A stretch of DNA of 44,858 nt from Prevotella sp. GTDB lineage: Bacteria; Bacteroidota; Bacteroidia; Bacteroidales; Bacteroidaceae. The notes below the pieces were generated by a model that ran no database searches, was not told the DNA's origin, and saw only the letters and a list, made by a program, of their open reading frames with translations. Positions 1-7,888 of this stretch are shown here, piece after piece (positions within the stretch are counted from its first letter, which is position 1; the number at the start of each line of letters is the position of its first letter). The stretch lies in contig JAFYDA010000131.1 of NCBI GenBank assembly GCA_017545045.1, positions 1 to 44,858 on the forward strand, read 5' to 3'. The position numbers were made by a program, and so were the translations under genes.

Positions 1-16
1 ACTGAGCTATTTCCGC
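1..16 (-). tRNA. tRNA 5' end, probably tRNA-Gly, cut by window edge
   Basis: Read on the minus strand, the last 16 bases are GCGGAAATAGCTCAGT, the acceptor 5' strand and start of the D arm of a tRNA. This 5' sequence fits bacterial tRNA-Gly(GCC), and Thr-Tyr-Gly is a common tRNA order. The anticodon lies outside the window, so identity is inferred. It follows tRNA-Tyr by 17 bases and is probably on the same transcript. Confidence 0.7.
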
Positions 17-33
17 AAAACACCTCTTGAGAG

Positions 34-116
34 TGGGTGGAGATGGATTCGAACCACCGAAGGTAAAAACCAGCAGATTTACAGTCTGCCCCATTTGGCC
101 ACTCTGGTATCCACCC
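34..116 (-). tRNA. tRNA-Tyr (GTA)
   Basis: On the minus strand a 7-bp acceptor stem GGGTGGA/TCCACCC with discriminator A encloses an 83-nt class II tRNA. The anticodon stem GCAGA/TCTGC carries loop CTGTAAA, anticodon GTA (Tyr). A long variable arm and the T-loop GGTTCGAATCC are visible. CCA is not encoded. It is the second tRNA of the minus-strand Thr-Tyr-Gly series. Confidence 0.96.
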
Positions 117-173
117 GAATGTCTGTTTTACCAGACCGGATTGGCTAATGCCTATCCTTTTTTCCTCCTTTTG

Positions 174-247
174 AGCCTCTTGTCGGATTCGAACCAACGA
201 CCCCGAGATTACAAATCACGTGCTCTGGCCAACTGAGCTAAAGAGGC
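174..247 (-). tRNA. tRNA-Thr (TGT)
   Basis: On the minus strand the acceptor stem GCCTCTT/AAGAGGC, D arm TAGCTCAGTTGG and T arm TTGGTTCGAATCCGA define a 74-nt tRNA. The anticodon loop TTTGTAA gives TGT (Thr). The anticodon stem appears to hold one T-T mismatch. It is the first tRNA of the series, about 50 bases downstream of a strong promoter. Confidence 0.95.
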
Positions 248-255
248 TTCTCAAA

Positions 256-302
256 GCAGCCGTTCTCTGTTTCAGATTTACGACCTGTCGGAAAACGGCT
301 GC
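256..302 (-). repeat. Inverted repeat flanking the tRNA leader
   Basis: A perfect 9-bp inverted repeat, GCAGCCGTT at 256-264 and AACGGCTGC at 294-302, encloses the leader ahead of tRNA-Thr. The promoter-proximal arm touches the -7 element, so only part of the stem would be in RNA if transcription starts near 296. It could be an operator or a leader hairpin; no function is shown. Confidence 0.5.
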
Positions 303-331
303 AAAGTTACAACTTATTTTTGAATTACCAA
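302..331 (-). promoter_or_regulatory. Promoter of the tRNA-Thr-Tyr-Gly operon
   Basis: Minus-strand TAACTTTG at 302-309 is the Bacteroidetes -7 element (TAnnTTTG). TTG at 329-331 is the -33 element, with a 19-bp spacer. It sits between the end of hpf and tRNA-Thr, so the tRNAs have their own start in addition to any read-through from hpf. Confidence 0.8.
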
Positions 332-349
332 AACTTTTCGTACTTTTTT

Positions 350-649
350 TTAGTAATTTCTCAATTTTTCCTTAAATTTCTGGAGTTGTCCCCGCATAGA
401 ATCGACGCACAGGTCAATACTTTCCTCAAAGGTGTCGCTGGTCTTCTCTACAAACAGCGTACTTCCTGGAACGCCCACGGAAAGACTTGCTTCCTTGTTT
501 TGGGCAGTTGCGGGCTTCACAACTTTCAATTGCACCTCAACTTTCTGTATATCTTCAAATGACTTTTCCAACTTGGCGACCTTCTTTTCGATGAACGCCT
601 GTAATTTCTCGGTGGCGTCGAAGTGAATCGACTGAATTTTGATTTCCAT
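350..649 (-). CDS. hpf: Ribosome hibernation promoting factor (short HPF/RaiA family)
   Basis: The 99-residue protein starts MEIKIQSIHFDA and has the beta-alpha-beta-beta-beta-alpha pattern of the ribosome hibernation family. Its length equals the short form, consisting of the ribosome-binding domain without the C-terminal dimerisation domain of long HPF. Members bind the decoding centre of idle 30S subunits and block mRNA/tRNA entry in stationary phase. It lies 36 bp downstream of xerC on the same strand and upstream of three tRNA genes. The start is fixed by a perfect AGGAGG five bases before the ATG, a rare sight in this phylum. Confidence 0.93.
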   Translation of the reverse strand: MEIKIQSIHFDATEKLQAFIEKKVAKLEKSFEDIQKVEVQLKVVKPATAQNKEASLSVGVPGSTLFVEKTSDTFEESIDLCVDSMRGQLQKFKEKLRNY

Positions 650-654
650 AAATA

Positions 655-660
655 CCTCCT
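655..660 (-). promoter_or_regulatory. Perfect Shine-Dalgarno of hpf
   Basis: Minus-strand AGGAGG lies five bases before the hpf ATG. Starts elsewhere in the window generally have A-rich leaders with no such motif, as expected in Bacteroidetes where the 16S 3' tail is held away by ribosomal proteins including bS21. An exposed strong site may therefore be regulatory here. Confidence 0.7.
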
Positions 661-685
661 AATTTTTTATAGTTATTAAATAAGG

Positions 686-1567
686 TTATGCCCGTGGATG
701 GGCTTCGTTGTAAACTCGTTTCAACTGCTCGAACGTGGTGTGTGTATATATTTCTGTTGTGCCCAGACTTTCGTGTCCTAACAGTTTCTTGACACTTTCC
801 AGTCCTGCACCGTTGTTCAGCATAGCTGTGGCAAAACTGTGTCTTAGCACGTGGGGCGACCGTTTCTTCAGCGTCGTAATCCCCGTGAGCTGCTTCTTCA
901 CAAGATACTGCACATGCTTGCGGTTGATTCGCAGCCCTTTGTTGCTCAAGAACAATGCTGGCGACTGCTTGGCAATCTCTGCGTCTCGTCGTGCCATGTA
1001 TGTGTGCAGTTCTTCGGACAATTCACTTCCAAATGGAATGATGCGTTGCTTGTCGCGTTTGCCAGTCACTTTCAATTGCATAGCTGCAAAATCCACGTCT
1101 TCATCGTTCAGTCCTACTAATTCGCTCAAACGAATGCCTGTTTCATAAAACAAAAATATAATGGTACGCGCACGTACATTATTTAATGTGTCGCCTTGCA
1201 GCTTTTTGTCAAGCAACTCATCCATCTCGGCTTCCCGTACAAATTGCGGTAGTGGTTTTGGCTTCTTCGGACCAGTGACGCAGTGAGCCGGGTCGTGTTC
1301 AACCAGATGACGTGAAAGAGCATATCGATAAAACGTCCGTATGGCACTGAGGGCCAAATTGACCGTTGTGGGTTTCTTCCCATCGTCCATCAGACGTTCC
1401 ATCCACCCCCTGATTACATCAGAATCGACAGACTGGAACGTAAGACAATCGTCCAACTCCAGAAAGTACGCTTCAAACTCCCGCAGGTTCTTTTCGTACG
1501 TCTGCACCGTCAGCGGACTTCTGTTCCGCTCGTAGCGCAGGTAATTCAGGAACTGGCCGATCATCAT
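686..1567 (-). CDS. xerC: Tyrosine recombinase XerC-type
   Basis: The 293-residue protein has an N-terminal SAM-like core-binding domain (about 1-95) and a catalytic domain with the full tyrosine recombinase set: R146 (GIRLSEL), K170 (TGK), H239 and R242 (PHVLRHSFA), H265 (LLGHESL) and nucleophile Y274 (EIYTHT). Length and lack of an extra N-terminal integrase domain fit XerC/XerD rather than a mobile-element integrase. It would resolve chromosome dimers at dif. Conserved placement between rpsU and hpf supports a housekeeping role. Which of XerC or XerD it is cannot be fixed without the paralogue. ATGs at codons 1 and 2 are both possible starts. Confidence 0.9.
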   Translation of the reverse strand: MMIGQFLNYLRYERNRSPLTVQTYEKNLREFEAYFLELDDCLTFQSVDSDVIRGWMERLMDDGKKPTTVNLALSAIRTFYRYALSRHLVEHDPAHCVTGPKKPKPLPQFVREAEMDELLDKKLQGDTLNNVRARTIIFLFYETGIRLSELVGLNDEDVDFAAMQLKVTGKRDKQRIIPFGSELSEELHTYMARRDAEIAKQSPALFLSNKGLRINRKHVQYLVKKQLTGITTLKKRSPHVLRHSFATAMLNNGAGLESVKKLLGHESLGTTEIYTHTTFEQLKRVYNEAHPRA

Positions 1568-1644
1568 AAAACGTTACCTTTATTGAATTCGGCAACGAAT
1601 TTACGGAAATTTATTCAATCCACCAAATTTTCAGGGAACTTTTT

Positions 1645-1836
1645 TTATTCCTCGTTGGTACGGAGCTTCTGTACGTAGATGGCGTGCTCCATCTTCAGGC
1701 GCTTCAGGACAGAGGGCTTGTCGAACTGCTGGCGGCGACGGAGTTCCTTCACAACGCCGGTCTTTTCAAACTTTCTCTTAAACTTCTTGAGAGCCTTCTC
1801 AATGTTCTCGCCTTCTTTTACAGGTACAATAATCAT
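1645..1836 (-). CDS. rpsU: 30S ribosomal protein bS21
   Basis: The 63-residue, very basic protein begins MIIVPVKEGENIEKALKKF and includes FKRKFEKTGVVKELRRRQQ, the hallmark of bS21, at the normal length. In Bacteroidetes bS21 helps sequester the 16S anti-Shine-Dalgarno tail. Its own start has an A-rich leader without a Shine-Dalgarno, unlike hpf two genes downstream. It is the first gene of the rpsU-xerC-hpf series, with 77 bp to xerC and no obvious terminator, so co-transcription is likely. Confidence 0.96.
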   Translation of the reverse strand: MIIVPVKEGENIEKALKKFKRKFEKTGVVKELRRRQQFDKPSVLKRLKMEHAIYVQKLRTNEE

Positions 1837-1876
1837 TTTGTTTTTGCTTTAAATTTTTTTGTTAAACTTCATGCTT

Positions 1877-1934
1877 GTGGCCAAGGGCCACGAAAAGCGG
1901 GTGCAAAGTTACAACTTTTTTACGAACCAAACAA
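1877..1934 (-). promoter_or_regulatory. rpsU promoter and leader hairpin
   Basis: Minus-strand TAACTTTG at 1904-1911 with TTG at 1932-1934 (20-bp spacer) forms a good promoter. The transcribed leader then holds a perfect hairpin GTGGCC-CTT-GGCCAC at 1877-1891, about 40 bases before the ATG, with no T tract behind it. It may be an operator, an RNA stabiliser or an autoregulatory site; none is proven. Confidence 0.7.
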
Positions 1935-1996
1935 ATCTTTCACTAAATTTTATTGAAAAACCATGCAAATTTGCTAAGAACGAAGGTTCTTTCCCC

Positions 1997-2083
1997 TCAT
2001 TCGTCCCTGTATTCAAGTATGTCTCCCGGCTGGCATCCCAATTCGCGGCAGATCGCTTCGAGGGTGGTGAAGCGGACGGCTTA
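1997..2083 (-). pseudogene. C-terminal remnant of a small XRE/Cro-type regulator
   Basis: Directly after the DUF58 stop, in the same frame, 27 codons read AVRFTTLEAICRELGCQPGD and end ILEYRDE before TGA. This matches the last helices of small Cro/C1-type HTH proteins (LEAIC..L.CQPGDILEY). The N-terminal two-thirds, including the recognition helix, are absent, so this is a relic. Base use resembles the host genes. The match is from memory of the family, so moderate certainty. Confidence 0.6.
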
Positions 2084-3397
2084 CAGGTTTCTGATGGCGA
2101 GATAGCGGTTGATGACGCCGATCGAGAGTTCTTGGGGGGTGGTGAGGAGTGAGAGGATGCCGTGCTGGCGGAGGGTTGCACTGATAAGTTGTTTCTCGGC
2201 GGCAAACTTCTCTGCTACCTCATGCTGGCAGACTTCTTCCTTGGTGGCAGCAGGAGTAGCTATGAATTGCTGGAGTTCGACATCCTCGAAAAAAACGACG
2301 AGCAGGCGGTGACGGCGTGCTATCTGCTGTAGGAATGGTAATTGCCGTTGTAAGGATACAAGTCCTGTGAAATTGGTGTAGAGTATCAGCAGGGAGTGCT
2401 TGCTGATATGCCGGCCGATGGCTACAGAAAGAGCGAAAAAGTCGGTCTCTCCAAAATCTGTCTGCTCGGCATAGAGTGTTTCCATGAGTTTGTTGATATG
2501 GCCTGAACGGCGGTCGGCAGCGACGAAAGTCTCTACGCTGTCGGCAAAGGTGATGAGTCCGGCACGGTCCTCTTTGCGCATTGCCACATAGCTGAGTGCC
2601 AGCGAGGCATTGATGGCATAGTCGAGCAATGTCATGCCCTCAAAAGCCCGCTGCATGACGCGGCCTTTATCGACAATAGAGAAGACCTGTTGCGAACGTT
2701 CGTCCTGATAGACATTCACCATCGGGCGACTCAATCGTGCCGTGGCTCTCCAATTGACGGTGCGGTAGTCGTCGCCCCGCAGGTAATCACGAATATGTTC
2801 GAAATCGGTATTGTGACCAATGCGCCGCACTCGTTTGATGCCCAACTCCTGTAAATTGCGGCAGGCAGCCAGCAATTCGTACTGGTGAAGTTTTGCAAAG
2901 GAGGGATAGACGCTGATCTCGCACGGAGCCGCACAACGATAGCGCCGCTCTACCAGTCCCAGTCGGGTAGAGGCATATACGAGCACGTGGCCGAAGGCGT
3001 AGACTCCTCGTCGGGTGGGATGGAGAGAAAATGAGAAGGAGGAAGGGTGAGAAGATGAAAGGATATGGGCAGCTCCGCTGCACAGTGAATGGAAGTCGCG
3101 ACACTGGAATTGGAAAGGGAGTTCGTCGATGAGCTTTATGCGGACGGGGAAGGGGTAGCTGCTTTCTACGTTGATGGTGACGGGGTTGTCGTCTCCATTG
3201 CTGAAACGGCTGCTGAGTTTGCGATCGGCGGTGATGGCTCGCTTGTGCCACAGCATGGTAATGTCTGCTACTACGGCCATAAAGAGCAGTAATGTCAGTG
3301 CCCGCCCTACCGTGTAGAGTGGGGCGTAAGCATAGCCGAGACCCGTGACGAGGGCGATGGCGAGCAATAGCAGGTAGAAGCGGGTACGTAGGAACAT
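2081..3397 (-). CDS. DUF58 family protein
   Basis: The protein has 438 residues from the chosen ATG; a GTG at 3430 would add 11. Two hydrophobic segments lie near the N-terminus (RFYLLLLAIALVTGLGYAYA and TLLLFMAVVADITML). The DUF58 signature is clear: FEHIRDYLRGDDYRTVNWRA followed by SRPMVNVYQDERSQQVFSIVD, leading into a von Willebrand A-like fold. DUF58 proteins accompany MoxR ATPases and are thought to act with them in assembling or remodelling envelope complexes; the substrate is unknown. It is the last gene of the six-gene operon, shortly after moxR. The stop abuts a regulator remnant. Confidence 0.88.
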   Translation of the reverse strand: MFLRTRFYLLLLAIALVTGLGYAYAPLYTVGRALTLLLFMAVVADITMLWHKRAITADRKLSSRFSNGDDNPVTINVESSYPFPVRIKLIDELPFQFQCRDFHSLCSGAAHILSSSHPSSFSFSLHPTRRGVYAFGHVLVYASTRLGLVERRYRCAAPCEISVYPSFAKLHQYELLAACRNLQELGIKRVRRIGHNTDFEHIRDYLRGDDYRTVNWRATARLSRPMVNVYQDERSQQVFSIVDKGRVMQRAFEGMTLLDYAINASLALSYVAMRKEDRAGLITFADSVETFVAADRRSGHINKLMETLYAEQTDFGETDFFALSVAIGRHISKHSLLILYTNFTGLVSLQRQLPFLQQIARRHRLLVVFFEDVELQQFIATPAATKEEVCQHEVAEKFAAEKQLISATLRQHGILSLLTTPQELSIGVINRYLAIRNL

Positions 3398-3441
3398 GGG
3401 TCTCTGTTTTGTCTGTTGTGGGAGTGCCACAACGAACGTTG

Positions 3442-4419
3442 CTACTTGGGAACTTCTACTTTGTCGAGCAGACGTCGGGCAACCTTCTGCGGTGTGTAGC
3501 CCTCCATTTCGGCCTCGGCGGTGAGGACAAGGCGGTGCTGGAGCACAGCGGGTACGATTTGTTTCACGTCATCTGGTGTCAGGAAATCTCGTCCCTGCAG
3601 CAGGGCGTAGGCCTTGGCCGACTGCAGAATGGCCACTGAGGCGCGGGGCGAGGCACCGAGATAGACCACGCGGCTTTTGCGCGTCTGTTGTACGATGTCG
3701 ACAACATATTGTAACAGTGATGGTTCTGCAAAGACCTCTCCAAGCAGGGTGCGCAACTGTAGCAGTTCGTCCTTGGTGATGACGGGCTTTACGCGAGTTA
3801 GGTCGGTGAAAGCCGTGTTTTCATGATGACGCTGCAGAATGCGCAGTTCTTCCTCGGCCGACGGGTAGTCCATTATGAGTTTCATCAGGAAACGGTCGGT
3901 CTGTGCCTCCGGCAGTTTGTAAGTGCCTTCCTGCTCCACCGGGTTCTGGGTGGCGAGAATGGTGTATAGTGGCGACATGGGGTGCGTCGTACCGTCGATG
4001 GTGGCCTGCCGTTCCTCCATTACCTCAAAGAGGGCGGCCTGTGTCTTGGCGGGGGCACGGTTCACCTCGTCTACTAACACCATGTCGGCAAATACGGGGC
4101 CGGCATGGAACTGGAACTCCTGCGTCTTCATGTTAAACACGCTGGTGCCCAGTACGTCGCTGGGCATGAGGTCGGGCGTGAACTGTACGCGGCTGAACTT
4201 GGCGTCGATAAGGCGGGCCGTTAGCTTGGCCAACAGCGTCTTGGCCACGCCAGGCACACCCTCTATCAGTACGTGGCCGCCGGCCAGGATGGCTGTCAGC
4301 AGCAGTTCAACGTTCTCCTCCTGACCGACGATGACTTCACCGATCGACTGGCGCAGTGTTTTTACTTTCTCGGCGAATGCCGTCAGGTCTAAGCTTCTTC
4401 TTTCTTCTCTTTCTTCCAT
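3442..4419 (-). CDS. MoxR family AAA+ ATPase
   Basis: The 325-residue protein has a Walker A GVPGVAKT (about 54-61), Walker B MVLVDEVNRAP (113-123), sensor region LATQNPVEQEGTYKLPEAQ and a C-terminal lid with the typical GASPRASVAILQSAKAYALL. This is the MoxR class, chaperone-like ATPases that work with VWA/DUF58 partners. The ATG start overlaps the upstream DUF4350 gene by 31 bp, so translation is probably coupled. Partners are likely the DUF58 and DUF4129 proteins encoded on either side. Confidence 0.94.
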   Translation of the reverse strand: MEEREERRSLDLTAFAEKVKTLRQSIGEVIVGQEENVELLLTAILAGGHVLIEGVPGVAKTLLAKLTARLIDAKFSRVQFTPDLMPSDVLGTSVFNMKTQEFQFHAGPVFADMVLVDEVNRAPAKTQAALFEVMEERQATIDGTTHPMSPLYTILATQNPVEQEGTYKLPEAQTDRFLMKLIMDYPSAEEELRILQRHHENTAFTDLTRVKPVITKDELLQLRTLLGEVFAEPSLLQYVVDIVQQTRKSRVVYLGASPRASVAILQSAKAYALLQGRDFLTPDDVKQIVPAVLQHRLVLTAEAEMEGYTPQKVARRLLDKVEVPK

Positions 4420-5372
4420 ATCTTGTTCTGTTTTTGTTTCATATATTGCAGGGTGCCTATGTGGCGTATAAAGTCCAGTTGGTAGTTGCGAGGTGGTGTC
4501 TCAACGGGAATGGCGCGCTGGCGGCGGCGGGCGTTGAAGCCCATCATCAGCACAACACCGAGCAGTACGAGGTAGAGCGCCCAGCGCAGGGGCGGACGCT
4601 TCAGCAGTTCGCGGAAAGGTGAACTCTCTGCTACGTTGTAGTTAGGCATATAGGCCTCCGTGCGCACCACGGGCAGTGGCTTCAGGCGGTTCATCAGGCG
4701 ATGGACGTATTCCGTATAGTTGAGCATTCCGTAGTTGGTGAACATCAGCGGTGTGGTGACGAGAATCAGCTCACCCTTGCCAATGGGGTAGCTGAGGGCC
4801 ACGACGTCCCGGTAGTGAATCTTGGCCAAGGGGACGGCAGGTATCGTGTCAAGGATGCACGCATTGATGAACTGGGGATGGACGCTGGTGATGGAGGGCT
4901 GATAGACGGTCGAGTCACCTGTCCAGTGAATGGTATCGTAGGGCGTATCCCGTTCCATGCTTTTTCGGAAGTTGGACTCGCTAAAGTAGTTTTCCGAACT
5001 ACAATGGATGCGTAGCGTGTCACAGAGTTCACTACTGAAATAGGAATCCGCATAGAGGATGCGGTTGCCCCGACTGGCTAAGGCAATCAGGGTGTCATTG
5101 TTCACCCGTTCTCCCTGATAACCAGTCTGGATGATGATGATGGAGCGTGGCGATGCCTTCTCCAGGGCCAACTGCGAGAGCGACTTTCGACAGACGGTGT
5201 AGCCGTGGGGCATCGTGGTGGCAAGCACGCTGTCGAAAACATAGCAGCCGAAGGGCTGACGGTCGTCGTGGGCGAATGTCGGATTCCACACGAAACGGCG
5301 TGGCATCTGGTACTCTAAGGCGAGCAACAGCACCATCAGTGCAACGATGAACAACCAGAACTTACGGCTCAT
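4389..5372 (-). CDS. DUF4350 membrane protein
   Basis: The 327-residue protein has an N-terminal membrane anchor (FWLFIVALMVLLLALEY), a periplasmic domain of about 240 residues, and a second membrane helix WALYLVLLGVVLMMGF followed by a basic tail. The periplasmic part (YTVCRKSLSQLALEKASPRS, then IIIIQTGYQ, GNRILYADSYFS, GKGELILVTTPLMFTNYGML) fits DUF4350, a GATase-like fold found in MoxR/DUF58 operons. Function is unknown. The end overlaps moxR by 31 bp and the start overlaps the DUF4129 gene by 11 bp. Confidence 0.8.
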   Translation of the reverse strand: MSRKFWLFIVALMVLLLALEYQMPRRFVWNPTFAHDDRQPFGCYVFDSVLATTMPHGYTVCRKSLSQLALEKASPRSIIIIQTGYQGERVNNDTLIALASRGNRILYADSYFSSELCDTLRIHCSSENYFSESNFRKSMERDTPYDTIHWTGDSTVYQPSITSVHPQFINACILDTIPAVPLAKIHYRDVVALSYPIGKGELILVTTPLMFTNYGMLNYTEYVHRLMNRLKPLPVVRTEAYMPNYNVAESSPFRELLKRPPLRWALYLVLLGVVLMMGFNARRRQRAIPVETPPRNYQLDFIRHIGTLQYMKQKQNKIWKKEKKEEA

Positions 5373-5991
5373 GGTGCACCTCCTTTCTCAATTGTTCCAC
5401 CTCGTCGTAGAGTAAACGGGTGGCTTGGTAGTTGCCATAGCGCACACGCAGGAAATGGGCGGTGAGGGTGCGGAAAGCGGAGTTGGCAGTGGCAGTGTCA
5501 CTACCCACAGGACAGGAGGATAACTCGCGTACATACTGAGAGGGAGTCTTATAGGGCTGCCAGTCAATGAGACGGGCATCAGTGAGAGCCTTGAGCGTCT
5601 TGAGATAGACGAGGCGGACGGCTTCGCGGTAGTCTTCATGGCCGACGGCGCTGATGATGGCGGTGTCGAAGTCTATGCCATAGATGGTGTCTTCCGTGTC
5701 TTCGTATGCTTGTTGCGTATCGTCCACCTGTGTAAACAGACCGGGATGGTAGCGCCATAGATACCAGACGACAACGCCCACGACGACAACGCCCACGATG
5801 GTTAATAGCCACCACGTATACTCGCTCTGCCATGCCTGGTCGAAGAGTTCTTCAAACAGTTCATGGAGTTGTGCTTTCAGCCACTCGGTAAACGTCATGC
5901 CTTCTCCGACCAACTCGCGGTTGTAGTCGAAGTCCTGCTGAACCTGCCATCGGGATATCTGTGCGCTGTCTATGACGAGTGTATCGGACAA
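5362..5991 (-). CDS. DUF4129 domain protein, single-pass membrane
   Basis: The 209-residue protein has a short N-terminal domain with YNRELVGEG, one transmembrane helix near 62-82 (WWLLTIVGVVVVGVVVWYLW) and a cytoplasmic domain ending in a DUF4129-like helical segment (YREAVRLVYLKTLKALTDA, then DWQPYKTPSQYVREL). DUF4129 often occurs alone or fused to transglutaminase-like proteins in MoxR clusters. The start is TTG at 5991; no ATG exists before residue 32, and the conserved YDYNREL motif argues for the longer form. The start is therefore less certain than the gene. Confidence 0.78.
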   Translation of the reverse strand: MSDTLVIDSAQISRWQVQQDFDYNRELVGEGMTFTEWLKAQLHELFEELFDQAWQSEYTWWLLTIVGVVVVGVVVWYLWRYHPGLFTQVDDTQQAYEDTEDTIYGIDFDTAIISAVGHEDYREAVRLVYLKTLKALTDARLIDWQPYKTPSQYVRELSSCPVGSDTATANSAFRTLTAHFLRVRYGNYQATRLLYDEVEQLRKEVHHEP

Positions 5992-6021
5992 TTTACAAAT
6001 GGATGATTTGCGGTTTACTAT

Positions 6022-6945
6022 TTAGTTTAAACTCTCGAAGTTCTCGATGTCGCGGTCAACAGTCACGCCGTCCACCTTGTCGCAGGCGTGGCCGTATTGA
6101 TAGGCGGTGCCGATGGTAACGAACGACAGCAGGCAACTGCCGCAGAAGCTGGCAATCACCCCCAGCAGATATTGAACGGCCGAGTAGCCGAACGAAGAGA
6201 CGAAACCAGCTCCGTCTCCTTTGGCGGTCAGCACTTCCTTTATTCCCATCATGATGTACGCGGGCATGGATATGACGGTCTGAAGGATGATGGCAATGGT
6301 ATATAGCACTATCGTGACGGCAACAATGCCGGCCCACGTCTTCCATCCTAAGCGTACGGACTTGGCGTAGGTACTGATGATACCCCTATCCTCAAACAGG
6401 TAGATGGGAGTGACCAGAATTAAGAGCGGATAGACAAGGATCGCCACCAGAATGACGGGAAATATCATGAAAGGACTGATGGTTATCATGAGTGCAAAAA
6501 AGATGAAAAAGACAACAATCAGTACAATACTTATCGCAAACAGTATCATCTGGCGAGCCGTCATGCGTAGTATGCCAGGCTTCAAGTCGGCGAACGTAAC
6601 ACCCTGCAGACCTTGACGCTGCTCATACTGCTGCATCATCGTGTAGACCAGTGCATTGAGCAGAATGAAGCCCACATACGTGAACAGCATCATTCCGATC
6701 AGCGACGACAACCATGGCATCATCTCTGTAATGTCGTTTTTTCCTATTATATTGGCAAATCTTATATTGCCTGTCATGAAGTTGTCTCCCAAAAAAGTTT
6801 CTATCAGCGCCACTGGCAGCAGCAAGTAGGTGATGTACTTTATTAGTGGGCGCCAGTTCTCGCGCACGAAGTCAAACGTGTCGGACATCTTCTCACTGAA
6901 CGTTCGCGTCCGATAGAGTTTAATCAGTCTGGATTCTGTGTTCAT
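6022..6945 (-). CDS. Multi-pass membrane protein of the MoxR/DUF58 cluster
   Basis: From the ATG at 6945 the product has 307 residues and about six hydrophobic segments, among them WLSSLIGMMLFTYVGFILLN, ILFAISIVLIVVFFIFFALM, ILVAILVYPLLILVTPIYLF and GIVAVTIVLYTIAIILQTVI. It has no motif that I can tie to an enzyme. Polytopic proteins of this kind recur next to SpoIIM and RDD genes in this cluster. A longer reading frame to 6987 exists but would overlap the upstream gene more and lacks support. The chosen start overlaps the SpoIIM gene by 26 bp. Confidence 0.75.
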   Translation of the reverse strand: MNTESRLIKLYRTRTFSEKMSDTFDFVRENWRPLIKYITYLLLPVALIETFLGDNFMTGNIRFANIIGKNDITEMMPWLSSLIGMMLFTYVGFILLNALVYTMMQQYEQRQGLQGVTFADLKPGILRMTARQMILFAISIVLIVVFFIFFALMITISPFMIFPVILVAILVYPLLILVTPIYLFEDRGIISTYAKSVRLGWKTWAGIVAVTIVLYTIAIILQTVISMPAYIMMGIKEVLTAKGDGAGFVSSFGYSAVQYLLGVIASFCGSCLLSFVTIGTAYQYGHACDKVDGVTVDRDIENFESLN

Positions 6946-7888
6946 TGCTTTTCTTTTTGGGTAGTACAATATAATAATAGGTGACAAATGCCAGCGATGC
7001 GAGGATAATGCTCAGCCTCAGCAGGTCGGGCCATTCGGTGTGGCGTGTAAAGAAACTCTCAATGAAGCCGGCTACGATGAACACCGGCACCGTGCCCACG
7101 ACGATGCGCAGGCCTCGGCGAGCCCCGCGACGAAACGATGTGAGCCGCGGATAGGTGCCGGGGAACAGCCAGCCGTTGCCCATGGCGATGCCGGCGGCTC
7201 CGGCTATGACGATGGCTGAGATCTCGAGTGTGCCGTGCAGCCAGACGGCGAGCACCGATTGCCCCAGCAAGCCGTGCTGAGCGAAAAATGTCTGGAAAGA
7301 ACCGAGCATCACACCGTTCTGGAACAGGACGAAACCCGTGCCAAGGCTGGTGAACACGCCTAAAACGAAAGTGACGAACGATACTCTGACGTTGTTCAGC
7401 GTGATGTAGCCGAACATCTCGTCCTCTTCATCGCCATTATAGACGGCCATAGGTTCGCCATTGGCTATGTTTTGCAGCGTCATGTCCACATAGCTGTCGC
7501 CAAGGATGATGCGGCAGAACTCCGGGTCGAGCAGTTGCGACAGAAAACCGACAAAAACACTGGCAGCGAACACCACAAACGACAGCAGCAGTTCGCGCCG
7601 TGCCTCCCACATTGTGCGCGGCACATCGTCAGTCCAGAACGTCAGCAACCGCGACCAGCGGTAGCGGTGTGAGCGGTATATCTCATTGTGCAGGGCCGAG
7701 GACAGATTATTCAGGTAGCGGGTAATCTTCGACTCTGGATAATGGGTCTGTGCATAGGACAGGTCGCTGGTCACGTCGATATAGGTGTCGGCCAGTTCTG
7801 TGGCGGCGGCATCGTCAGCGGTTTCCACCACGATTTCCGCACCCCGCCATTTCGAGATGTTCTGCCTGATAAACGTCACTTCCTTCAT
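6920..7888 (-). CDS. Stage II sporulation protein M-like (SpoIIM/DUF95) membrane protein
   Basis: The 322-residue protein starts MKEVTFIRQNISKWRGAE and has five or so membrane helices. The SpoIIM-type core is seen in VSFVTFVLGVFTSLGTGFVL, FFAQHGLLGQSVLAVWLHGT, LEISAIVIAGAAGIAMG and WLFPGTYPR. The organism is not expected to sporulate; in Bacteroidetes and Actinobacteria this family sits beside RDD, MoxR and DUF58 genes. The frame stays open upstream to 8005, but that part runs through the promoter and inverted repeat, so ATG 7888 is preferred. First gene of the six-gene minus operon. Confidence 0.85.
   Translation of the reverse strand: MKEVTFIRQNISKWRGAEIVVETADDAAATELADTYIDVTSDLSYAQTHYPESKITRYLNNLSSALHNEIYRSHRYRWSRLLTFWTDDVPRTMWEARRELLLSFVVFAASVFVGFLSQLLDPEFCRIILGDSYVDMTLQNIANGEPMAVYNGDEEDEMFGYITLNNVRVSFVTFVLGVFTSLGTGFVLFQNGVMLGSFQTFFAQHGLLGQSVLAVWLHGTLEISAIVIAGAAGIAMGNGWLFPGTYPRLTSFRRGARRGLRIVVGTVPVFIVAGFIESFFTRHTEWPDLLRLSIILASLAFVTYYYIVLPKKKSNEHRIQTD

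Noticed and set aside
686-1567. Mobile-element integrase instead of XerC
   Set aside because: Size, domain layout and conserved housekeeping position favour XerC; no attachment-site duplication was seen beside the tRNAs.
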